Assembly: GCA_964386325.1 (NCBI GenBank)
Contig: CAYLQY010000027.1
Coordinates: forward strand, 1-6,183
From: Anaerorhabdus sp964386325
GTDB lineage: Bacteria > Bacillota_I > Bacilli_A > Erysipelotrichales > Erysipelotrichaceae
DNA: 6,183 bases
Reading direction: 5' to 3'
Part shown: positions 1-6,050 of the stretch, piece after piece
Numbering within the stretch: the first letter of the stretch is position 1
How the letters are laid out: each line of letters begins with the position of its first letter
The notes under the pieces: generated by a model
What the model was told of the DNA's origin: nothing
The model's database searches: none
Seen by the model: only the letters and a program-made list of their open reading frames with translations
Made by a program: the position numbers and the translations under genes

Positions 1-15
1 ATGGCGTTTTGCCAT
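1..15 (+). terminator. Small hairpin at the window edge, possibly the end of an upstream terminator
   Basis: Bases 1-5 (ATGGC) pair perfectly with 11-15 (GCCAT) around a five-base loop, and the sequence continues into AGGTTTTCT. This could be the top of an intrinsic terminator for a gene left of the window. The stem may extend leftwards, which cannot be seen. The trailing T-run is short and interrupted, so the call is weak. The rest of 16-77 is an untranslated leader. I found no convincing -35/-10 pair in it, although any promoter for the gene at 78 should lie here or further upstream. Confidence 0.22.
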
Positions 16-77
16 AGGTTTTCTACATGATTCACAGATAATTAATATTTTGTGGGTAAATTGAAAGGAGTACGGAA

Positions 78-662
78 ATGAAAAAAGGAATGAAAATATT
101 GGCTTTGGCATTGGCTGTTATTATGGTGTTTGGCGTTGCGAGTACCGCATTTGCAAGTAATTACGAAGAAGATTTGAATCTAAAGCCGCAGATAAAATCA
201 ATAAATATTACAGAAACAATAGAAACAGATGAATCTAAACCAAGGACTAATTTAACGGAGAGGAGTTCAATTAGTAGAGATATTGGTACATGGTCTGATG
301 TAGAGATGACGGCAAAAAAAACTTGGACGGCATCTAACCAGCGTGATAAACAATCAACAAGTAGAAACTGGTGTGTGAATGTGAATCATAATTTGCTTGC
401 GGAATCAAAAGGATATATTAACACGAGCATGTCAATACCGCGTCCATTTCCATCTGGCAAATCGCTTAGAATGCATCTTCTGGGTGTTCAGTCCGGAAAT
501 AAAGTAACACCTTATTATACTATTACAGATGATGAATATCGTCAAGATCTTGGTTGGAGTATAACTAATAGAACTGGATCATATAAATTAGTAATGTATA
601 ATACTCAGAATGAACGCTATTATACTAAGGGTTCGTACTCTCCCGATACTAAGAATCCATAA
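78..662 (+). CDS. Small secreted protein of unknown function, first gene of the transporter cluster
   Basis: The protein has 194 residues. Residues 1-26 form a classical Sec signal peptide: Lys-rich start, hydrophobic core about 7-21, then an AFA motif, so signal peptidase I should cut after Ala26 and release a 168-residue protein. Residues 27-66 are polar and rich in Thr, Glu, Ser and Asn, like a linker or pro-segment. Residues 67-194 look like a compact beta-rich domain with several Trp and Tyr, one Cys (Cys99) and a basic, Tyr-rich C-terminus. There is no lipobox, sortase motif, double-glycine leader or recognisable enzyme motif. The ATG at 78 is chosen because AAAGGAG at 64-70 precedes it at 7 bases; Met5 at base 90 has no properly spaced site. 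It is the first of five closely spaced genes that include an ABC transporter. A secreted effector, bacteriocin-like protein or sensor ligand is possible, but none is demonstrated. I do not recognise the family. Confidence 0.85.
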   Translation: MKKGMKILALALAVIMVFGVASTAFASNYEEDLNLKPQIKSINITETIETDESKPRTNLTERSSISRDIGTWSDVEMTAKKTWTASNQRDKQSTSRNWCVNVNHNLLAESKGYINTSMSIPRPFPSGKSLRMHLLGVQSGNKVTPYYTITDDEYRQDLGWSITNRTGSYKLVMYNTQNERYYTKGSYSPDTKNP

Positions 663-670
663 ATAATTTG

Positions 671-706
671 CTTGGCGGTGGAGGGTTAAAATCCCTTGCC
701 GCCAAG
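671..706 (+). promoter_or_regulatory. Strong intergenic hairpin between gene 1 and gene 2
   Basis: CTTGGCGG (671-678) pairs perfectly with CCGCCAAG (699-706). The stem can continue through three G-U pairs and, past a bulged A at 682, through GGG (683-685) with CCC (693-695), closing a short AT loop. No U-tract follows: the next bases are CTATTAAGG, which lead straight into the ribosome site of the gene at 727. It therefore looks less like a full terminator than an attenuator, an mRNA 3'-end stabiliser or a processing site. Any of these would let the first gene be expressed more than the transporter genes behind it. The pairing is seen directly; the function is inferred. Confidence 0.6.
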
Positions 707-726
707 CTATTAAGGAAATAATTTTA

Positions 727-1464
727 ATGAAAAAACTAATTACAATAATTATATTAGTACCTGTATTATTGTCAATGGTAATTGGACGAGAAGTCTCTAA
801 TAGAGAAATTATTTGCGACTATATTGATAATACATATGTTAATGAAGCCTTTTTTAGTCCCGATATAGATACTAAGAAAATAGCAAGTATTCTTTATGGT
901 GCAACTGGTATTAATGAAGAATTGCTGGATAGAAAACCTGCTCTATACCAAAAGAGTATAAATAGTGCTGTGCATGATTTTCTAAAATGTATGTACAGGC
1001 AAAATTATACGTTTAGTAATCAAAGAGACACTGATGAAGTTAAATCGCTGTTCACATTTAAGTGTTTTAATAATATAGAGAATAATAAAAAACTCATTGA
1101 TTTCTATTCAGATATTGTTAAGTATAAAACAGATATAGATGTTGCTGGATATAAAATCTACAATGAAATACTGTCATTTAAAACCTTTGAATATCAAAAT
1201 ATTATAGCAGTACCGTTAACAATGTGTTTAAAAGCAAATACATCAAACTATGAATTCAATATAAAGTATTCTAGTTTAATTTCGGGTACAACCGATTATA
1301 ACCTTATAATTTTTTTAGAAGTAAGCGAAAACTATGAAGTATTAATTGATTCTTGGTATGAAAAATCGTTGTTAACGAATCAAATCTTGTTATACAGTGA
1401 AAAGGGTATAGAAACAATCCAAAAACCAGACTTTAATATTGACGATAATAGTTATTCTTTTTAG
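727..1464 (+). CDS. Unrecognised secreted or membrane-anchored protein
   Basis: The protein has 245 residues. Residues 1-20 consist of MKK followed by a strongly hydrophobic stretch (about 4-19), which is either a signal peptide or an uncleaved N-terminal anchor. There is no Cys in lipobox position and no clean AXA site. The rest is soluble and mixed alpha/beta, with Asp, Asn, Lys, Ile and Tyr prominent and no metal-binding or catalytic motif that I recognise. Residues from about 150 onward alternate hydrophobic and polar residues and look beta-rich. AAGGA at 712-716 lies 10 bases upstream of the ATG, a moderate ribosome site placed just after the 671-706 hairpin. The stop codon touches the ribosome site of the next gene, so the two are probably translated together. 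Position suggests an extracellular partner of the transporter, but the sequence does not prove this. Confidence 0.78.
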   Translation: MKKLITIIILVPVLLSMVIGREVSNREIICDYIDNTYVNEAFFSPDIDTKKIASILYGATGINEELLDRKPALYQKSINSAVHDFLKCMYRQNYTFSNQRDTDEVKSLFTFKCFNNIENNKKLIDFYSDIVKYKTDIDVAGYKIYNEILSFKTFEYQNIIAVPLTMCLKANTSNYEFNIKYSSLISGTTDYNLIIFLEVSENYEVLIDSWYEKSLLTNQILLYSEKGIETIQKPDFNIDDNSYSF

Positions 1465-1470
1465 TGAGGT
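1464..1470 (+). promoter_or_regulatory. Ribosome binding site that sets a GTG start at 1478
   Basis: GTGAGGT at 1464-1470 begins on the last base of the upstream stop codon (TAG, 1462-1464). Its GAGG core (1466-1469) is 8 bases before GTG 1478. The same frame is open back to a TTG at 1439, but that TTG lies inside the preceding gene and has no purine-rich site before it. GTG 1478 also gives a normal permease N-terminus, with a short basic segment before the first membrane helix. Confidence 0.65.
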
Positions 1471-1477
1471 AAACGTT

Positions 1478-2308
1478 GTGTTAAAATTTATTAAGTATAA
1501 ATTTCAAATAGCAATTAAAATATTAATACCAATGATTGGAGTTATTGGTTTTGTATTAATATTTATTATTAGTATGTATACAAATAGCGATATGAATGCA
1601 TTTGAATTGACAATCATGCTGGTTTCTGACAAATTTTATCTTACGACACTATTTACAATACCAGCAATTATTATTATTATGAGAATTTTTTTAGTAGATG
1701 GATATGAATCTTTGATAATACTGAAAACAAATAGGATATCTGCCTGGTTTATCAAAAGTGAATGTGTCGCAATATTACAAGTGCTAGTATTTATTTCGCT
1801 TCTATACTTATTGATATTATTAATAATGGCTATAGAAGGGTTTTCATTTAGTAATATTTGGAGCACATCAAGTTACCAGTACAATACTGATGTAGCTATT
1901 AATACTTTTGATTTTGCAGGCATACCATTCTTGCCGGCAATCGCGGCTGGATTAACGCCAATCCAAGGTTGGTATTATTCCTTCCTTCTTCTTTTTTGTA
2001 GAATAGTGTTTTGGATTCAACTGGGCCTGTTGATTTATGGAAAAATGAAGAGAATGGCATTAAGTACAATTATTATTATAACGTTGGCGTATCTAGATGT
2101 ATATTTCTACGATATTGTTGATCTGTTTAACTATCAATGGATAATGCCATTTGAGCACTCAATCATAACTGGAATTAACGGAGAGCGACCACCAATCTCA
2201 TCATCGTTTATTTATTGGGGTGCCTTGATTGCAATTATATATTTGATAAATAGGTTGCGTTGTTGCAAAGTCATAAATCGAATAATTATATCTTGGGGAT
2301 TAGAATAA
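1478..2308 (+). CDS. ABC-2-like membrane permease subunit, first of three
   Basis: From the GTG start the protein has 276 residues and about six membrane segments, near residues 14-34, 57-73, 95-118, 165-186, 193-211 and 244-260. A basic N-terminus precedes the first. A cytoplasmic loop after segment 2 and a long external loop (about 119-164) after segment 3 fit the layout of ABC-2-type permeases that work with BcrA- or LanF-like ATPases. No catalytic motif was seen, and family assignment rests on topology and the adjacent ATPase. Thirteen bases separate it from the previous stop and fifteen from the ATPase start. It differs from the other two permeases here: it lacks their clear P-[FY]-x5-D-[DE] motif and shows only a loose D-G-Y-E-S equivalent near residues 74-78. 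It probably forms half of a heteromeric channel with the permease at 2974. Confidence 0.75.
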   Translation: MLKFIKYKFQIAIKILIPMIGVIGFVLIFIISMYTNSDMNAFELTIMLVSDKFYLTTLFTIPAIIIIMRIFLVDGYESLIILKTNRISAWFIKSECVAILQVLVFISLLYLLILLIMAIEGFSFSNIWSTSSYQYNTDVAINTFDFAGIPFLPAIAAGLTPIQGWYYSFLLLFCRIVFWIQLGLLIYGKMKRMALSTIIIITLAYLDVYFYDIVDLFNYQWIMPFEHSIITGINGERPPISSSFIYWGALIAIIYLINRLRCCKVINRIIISWGLE

Positions 2309-2323
2309 TAGGAGTGAAGTATT

Positions 2324-2977
2324 ATGAATAACAATATTGTAGAGATAAGAAATTGCATAAAATCTATAAGAGGGCACAATGTAATAGATAGTATTGATCT
2401 AGATATTGTAGAGGCAGATTGCATTGGGGTTGTTGGAGAAAATGGATCTGGTAAAAGTATGCTTCTAAAAATAATATGTGGACTAGTATGTGCATCGAGT
2501 GGACTAGTAAAAGTATTTAATGATATTGTAGGCTATAAGGGTGTAGTTGCAAAAAAAACTGGAATACTGATAGAGCGCCCTGGATTGTTAGAAAATTATA
2601 GTGCGTTAAATCAATTGGAATTTTTCTCGGAATTTGCGAAAAATAACGGATCATATAGTGTTAATGAGATTATGGCGGAATTTGGTTTAGATCCTAGCGA
2701 TAAACGGCACATAAGAAAATATTCTGTTGGAATGAAGCAGAAAGTAGGATTAGCTCTTTGTTTTATTGGAAACCCTGAGTTGATTATTCTTGATGAACCA
2801 ACAAGCAATCTTGATGATAATAGCATAGAAAATTTATATAAAGTTTTAAATACTTATAAAAATGAGAAAAGAACAATAATTATTGCAAGTCATCAGCGTG
2901 AGGAGATAAAAAGAATTTGTAATAAGACTATCGAACTTAAAGATGGGAAAATTATTAATCGGTGGTATAAAAAATGA
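2324..2977 (+). CDS. ABC transporter ATP-binding protein, bacitracin/lantibiotic-immunity type
   Basis: This 217-residue nucleotide-binding subunit should power the flanking permeases from the cytoplasmic face. All core motifs are visible: Walker A GENGSGKS (38-45); a signature variant SVGMKQ (134-139) in place of LSGGQ; Walker B LIILDEP (153-159) with Asp157 and catalytic Glu158; D-loop SNLD (161-164); and switch His190 in ASH. The signature and the IER-P context at 83-86 resemble BcrA and LanF subunits. Glu84 occupies the Q-loop position, matching the E-loop described for lantibiotic-immunity ATPases. The protein ends soon after the H-loop and lacks the C-terminal extension of longer BcrA-like proteins. 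AGGAG at 2310-2314 lies 9 bases before the ATG. The stop overlaps the next start as ATGA, implying translational coupling. The ATPase call is certain; the substrate is not. Confidence 0.97.
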   Translation: MNNNIVEIRNCIKSIRGHNVIDSIDLDIVEADCIGVVGENGSGKSMLLKIICGLVCASSGLVKVFNDIVGYKGVVAKKTGILIERPGLLENYSALNQLEFFSEFAKNNGSYSVNEIMAEFGLDPSDKRHIRKYSVGMKQKVGLALCFIGNPELIILDEPTSNLDDNSIENLYKVLNTYKNEKRTIIIASHQREEIKRICNKTIELKDGKIINRWYKK

Positions 2978-3747
2978 TTAAGCTAATAAAAAGAGACGTT
3001 GATGAATATATAAAATCTTTTAACTTTTGGATTGCAGTAATTTTAGGTATAGTAGTAATGAACATTTGCTTGTACGGAGCATTTGAAGTTGAGCCTTTGT
3101 TGAAACAGTATGGTGCATACAATCTTTTTTTAAGATCATTTTTTTTGGAGGCACCATTCTTTAGTTTAATTATACCATTAATACCGGCGATTCCTTATTC
3201 CAAAAGAGCATTTGATGAAATAAAGAAGGGTTATGCAAAAAATTTAATTATTGCTATTGGTATAAAAAGATATATTCGTTTCCGAGTACTAAGTATTGCG
3301 TTTTCTGGAGCATTGACTATTATTCTGATTTTTTCAATACAATTGATTATTTGTTTTGTAATTACACAGAATCCCTCGGTTAGAATTAATGACTTTAATG
3401 CTAGATTTCCTTTTGCACCACTATATGAGTATAGTATTTCAGGTTTTATCATTATTATTTTTGTAAATGCCGCAATATTCGGAGCCGTATACGCAATTTT
3501 CGCCATGGGTATTTTTGCAATTACGAATAATTCGTATTTAGGATATATTATCCCATCTATAATATATTCAATAGGATTTCTTGTGAATTTTATTAGCATA
3601 GGATCTATGCACATCTGGCCGTATTCGACATTAACATTTATCAACACAAATTACATATCTATCATAAAAGACCACTTGTTGGTTTGTTTGTTAGGATTAA
3701 TTCTGTATAAAATAAAGCTTAATAAATGGTTGGATTGCTTAAATTGA
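2974..3747 (+). CDS. ABC-2-like membrane permease subunit, second of three
   Basis: The protein has 257 residues with six likely membrane segments, near 18-37, 61-76, 107-131, 157-181, 189-210 and 232-247. Its start overlaps the ATPase stop by four bases (ATGA), so it is almost certainly the transport partner of that ATPase. The cytoplasmic loop after segment 2 carries Pro74, Asp81, Glu82, Lys84, Tyr87 and Tyr100, followed by S-G-x-L-T (111-115). This stretch aligns without gaps to residues 75-117 of the GC-rich permease at 5220, so the two belong to one family. No separate ribosome site is obvious, in keeping with coupled translation. Substrate is unknown; export of, or protection from, a peptide or lipid-targeting compound is the usual role of comparable transporters. 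Confidence 0.82.
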   Translation: MIKLIKRDVDEYIKSFNFWIAVILGIVVMNICLYGAFEVEPLLKQYGAYNLFLRSFFLEAPFFSLIIPLIPAIPYSKRAFDEIKKGYAKNLIIAIGIKRYIRFRVLSIAFSGALTIILIFSIQLIICFVITQNPSVRINDFNARFPFAPLYEYSISGFIIIIFVNAAIFGAVYAIFAMGIFAITNNSYLGYIIPSIIYSIGFLVNFISIGSMHIWPYSTLTFINTNYISIIKDHLLVCLLGLILYKIKLNKWLDCLN

Positions 3748-3797
3748 TGTAGTTGATTTTTATAGTATCCCATGAATAAAGGGTTCTTTAAAATAAT

Positions 3798-3828
3798 TAG
3801 ACGGATGTGAGCTAATTTAGCATATAAA
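3798..3828 (+). promoter_or_regulatory. Possible promoter with a palindrome in its spacer
   Basis: The 123-base gap 3748-3870 is the only real break among the transporter genes. TAGACG (3798-3803, four of six matches to TTGACA) stands 19 bases before TATAAA (3823-3828); reading CATATA at 3821 as the -10 gives a 17-base spacer. The palindrome GCTAA-T-TTAGC (3811-3821) sits inside the spacer, where a repressor could act. A second weak pair, TTGATT (3753-3758) with AATAAA (3775-3780), is also possible. In AT-rich DNA such matches arise easily by chance. No good terminator for the upstream genes is seen in this gap. Confidence 0.32.
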
Positions 3829-3857
3829 AGTGGAAACTACAATACGCAAAGATATTT

Positions 3858-3863
3858 GAGGAG
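3858..3863 (+). promoter_or_regulatory. Ribosome binding site that sets the ATG start at 3871
   Basis: GAGGAG (3858-3863) lies 7 bases before ATG 3871. The reading frame is open from a TTG at 3856, but that codon overlaps the ribosome site itself. Starting at 3871 also puts the lysines immediately before the hydrophobic core of the lipoprotein signal, as expected. Confidence 0.8.
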
Positions 3864-3870
3864 AATTGAA

Positions 3871-5220
3871 ATGAAAAAAACAATTGTATTACTACTAATA
3901 ATAAGCATATTTTTTATAGTGTCGTGTCAAGCAACACCGGAAAAAGATTTTGTTGTGAATAAAAATAATATTTTGAATAGTAAAAGCGGTACAAATTTAA
4001 AAGCGGTCAATCAAAGATGGCTCGATTCATTTTCTTTCTTCAATGACAAATTAGAGATAAAAATCGATGCAAGTGTTTATAATAACAATTCAGACTGGTT
4101 TATTTATGAAGATGAACCTTTGGGCTTTACGCAAGAAGAGGTCGATAGCTTTGTAAAAGTGTTGTTTGGAGATAATCCAATTTACGATGGAAATCCTCCA
4201 ATGACAAAAGACCAAATTATGGAAACGATATCAAGTATGAATGATACTTTAAAGGATATGGAGAGAAATCCTCAAAATTATGATAGTACTATTGAAGATT
4301 TGAAAAACAGTATACTGAATGCTGAAAAAGAATATTTAAATGCTCCTAATGAAATTGAAAACTCAGTGATATCGTCAAAAATGAAATATAATAGTGACGG
4401 TGGGTATAGTGAATTAAATGCAAATGCAACTATTGATGGAAACCCTACACGGTTACTAGTGAATAGTTATGTAGATAATACTATATTGTCTTCATTATAT
4501 TTTGATATTGCATATAAAGGTCTATTATATGATGATCAATTTATTGCTACAAATACGCCAAATAATATAAATATTAAATTGACACCTGAAGAAGCAATCG
4601 ACCTTATTGATGAATATATTAAAAAATTTGGTATAAAAGGGTATACATGTGATGCATATAGATTGGGTATTATTGGGGATAATGTAAATAATCAGTGTTA
4701 TTTTTTATACTATACAAAAAGTCATGATGGCATAAATGAAACATTTACAACCACAAAAGAAGCAAGTTATGAGCTAGCATTTAGTCCTTACGATATTTTA
4801 AGAATAGGAATAAACGATAATGGTGTACAAAGTATCAGGTGGACAGGGAGGTCCATATCCCAAAAGAAAAGTGACGAAAAAATAGAGCTATTATCTTTTG
4901 AGGATATTAAAGATAGCTTTTTGAATTACGCAAAAGCGAAATATGGATATATTCAAGAAGATCAATCTATAGTATTGGAGAAGGGTGAACATGAACCACA
5001 AGAAGTAGAAACAAGCATAGTGTGTAACATAAATAAAATTAAACTGGGATATATGAGAATATTTAAAAAAGATGCTCAAGGACAATACGAAATTATTCCA
5101 GTATGGGATTTTTTTGGACATCTAGAGAATCGGACGTTATTTGGAACTGGAAGTTTTGATAGTTTAATAACAATAAACGCAATTGATGGAAGTTTGATTG
5201 ACAGAAATAAAGGGTACTAA
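3871..5220 (+). CDS. Lipoprotein of unknown function beside ABC permeases
   Basis: The 449-residue precursor begins with MKK, a hydrophobic core (4-17) and the lipobox I-V-S-C ending at Cys19. After lipidation and signal peptidase II cleavage, 431 residues should be anchored on the outer face of the membrane. Residues 20-48 are an Asn/Lys/Ser-rich tether. Residues 111-165 are charged and probably helical. An LTPEEA helix follows near 237-255, and the C-terminus (about 425-449) has a beta-rich stretch with INAIDGS. From memory this resembles clostridial lipoproteins grouped under a domain of unknown function (possibly DUF6034) that occur beside ABC permeases; I could not check this. It lacks the features of a typical solute-binding protein that I would recognise. 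Its TAA stop shares one base with the ATG of the permease at 5220. Base composition is AT-rich to the last codon, unlike that neighbour. Confidence 0.85.
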   Translation: MKKTIVLLLIISIFFIVSCQATPEKDFVVNKNNILNSKSGTNLKAVNQRWLDSFSFFNDKLEIKIDASVYNNNSDWFIYEDEPLGFTQEEVDSFVKVLFGDNPIYDGNPPMTKDQIMETISSMNDTLKDMERNPQNYDSTIEDLKNSILNAEKEYLNAPNEIENSVISSKMKYNSDGGYSELNANATIDGNPTRLLVNSYVDNTILSSLYFDIAYKGLLYDDQFIATNTPNNINIKLTPEEAIDLIDEYIKKFGIKGYTCDAYRLGIIGDNVNNQCYFLYYTKSHDGINETFTTTKEASYELAFSPYDILRIGINDNGVQSIRWTGRSISQKKSDEKIELLSFEDIKDSFLNYAKAKYGYIQEDQSIVLEKGEHEPQEVETSIVCNINKIKLGYMRIFKKDAQGQYEIIPVWDFFGHLENRTLFGTGSFDSLITINAIDGSLIDRNKGY

Positions 5221-6044
5221 TGGACGCATATAGAACAGACATGAAAAGGGCGCTCACATCGTGGGGCTTCATAACGGGGATCGCCGGGTTCGCAATAGCG
5301 GCGTTCTTCGGCGCGTTCGAGCAGATGCTGCCCGTGTTTCAGGGGCAGATGGCGGAAATGCAGCAGGGCTTCACGATGGAGCTGTTCTTTGGCGCGCTCA
5401 ATTCGGATGTGGTGAAGATGGTGCTGCCGCTGCTGTGCGCGCTGCCCTTCACGCCCGCCTTTCTGGACGACTATAAAAGCCGGTATCTGCGGAGCTACCT
5501 GCCCCGCTCCGGCAAACGCGAATACATAACCTCCAAGGTGATGGCCACGCTTTTATCGGGCGGGTTGACGCTGCTTTTAGGGCTGTTCCTCACGCTTACC
5601 GTGTTCTCCGTGATGTTCCTGCCGCTGGAAACGCCGCCGCCCGAGGCGGAGCTTTCCGAATATGAGCAGCAGATGCAAATGATTATGGGAACAGAGCAGC
5701 CTGCCGACAACACGGCTCAGCTCAATTTCGTGCAGCTCATGCAAAAATCACTGGCCTTCTTCCTGTGCGGCGGGCTGTGGTCGCTTGTGGGCGCGCTTTT
5801 AGCCGCGGTCACAATGAGTAAATATATGGCCTACGCCTCGCCATTCATAATGTATTATGTGCTGGTGATACTGTCCCAGCGGTATTTTACCGACCTGTAC
5901 GTAATAAACCCGCAGGAGTGGCTGAACCCGGCGGGCGACTGGGTGGGCGGCGCGTGGGGCGCGTCGCTTTTAGTGGGCGAAATATTGGTTATATTGGCGT
6001 TTTTGTACGCCTACGTTATACGCAAAAAGATAAGGGAAATGTGA
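5220..6044 (+). CDS. GC-rich ABC-2-like membrane permease subunit, third of three
   Basis: The protein has 274 residues with six likely membrane segments, near 16-36, 64-80, 107-133, 177-198, 201-218 and 246-267. A polar external loop rich in Pro, Glu and Gln spans about 137-170. The loop after segment 2 has L-P-F (75-77), Asp83-Asp84, Lys86, Tyr89, Tyr102 and S-G-G-L-T (113-117), matching the permease at 2974. ATG 5220 overlaps the lipoprotein stop (TAATG). AAAGGG at 5209-5214 is a plausible but imperfect ribosome site; Met8 at 5241 is a less likely start. The gene is about 60% GC in the lines counted, against about 30% upstream. Ten of its twelve Ile codons are ATA, and its only TTA codons are four CTT-TTA pairs. 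No ATPase follows in the window, so it either shares the one at 2324 or depends on a gene elsewhere. Confidence 0.88.
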   Translation: MDAYRTDMKRALTSWGFITGIAGFAIAAFFGAFEQMLPVFQGQMAEMQQGFTMELFFGALNSDVVKMVLPLLCALPFTPAFLDDYKSRYLRSYLPRSGKREYITSKVMATLLSGGLTLLLGLFLTLTVFSVMFLPLETPPPEAELSEYEQQMQMIMGTEQPADNTAQLNFVQLMQKSLAFFLCGGLWSLVGALLAAVTMSKYMAYASPFIMYYVLVILSQRYFTDLYVINPQEWLNPAGDWVGGAWGASLLVGEILVILAFLYAYVIRKKIREM

Positions 6045-6050
6045 AAGGGC

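Noticed and set aside
78..662. Lactococcin 972-like bacteriocin
   Set aside because: The Sec-signal and Trp/Tyr-rich character are suggestive, but the protein is longer than that family, and the large membrane protein usual in those clusters is absent.
1439..1477. Earlier TTG start for the first permease
   Set aside because: It lies inside the preceding gene, has no ribosome site, and adds 13 residues ahead of a normal N-terminus; GTG 1478 has GAGG 8 bases upstream.
1636..2826. Three short antisense reading frames (1636-1866, 2212-2424, 2611-2826)
   Set aside because: Each lies within well-supported + strand genes and lacks recognisable protein features.
3231..3647. 138-codon antisense reading frame
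   Set aside because: It mirrors the hydrophobic permease on the + strand; its translation shows no motif, and the + strand gene is coupled to the ATPase.
3856..3870. TTG start for the lipoprotein
   Set aside because: It overlaps the ribosome site that serves ATG 3871, and would place extra charged residues before a standard lipoprotein signal.
4891..5121. Short antisense reading frame within the lipoprotein gene
   Set aside because: The apparent hydrophobicity comes from the reverse complement of Lys- and Glu-rich codons; nothing supports expression.
5261..5713. Alternative + and - frame reading frames inside the GC-rich permease
   Set aside because: Their Arg-, Ala- or Ser-rich translations are typical of shadow frames in GC-rich coding DNA, and the permease frame has clear membrane segments.
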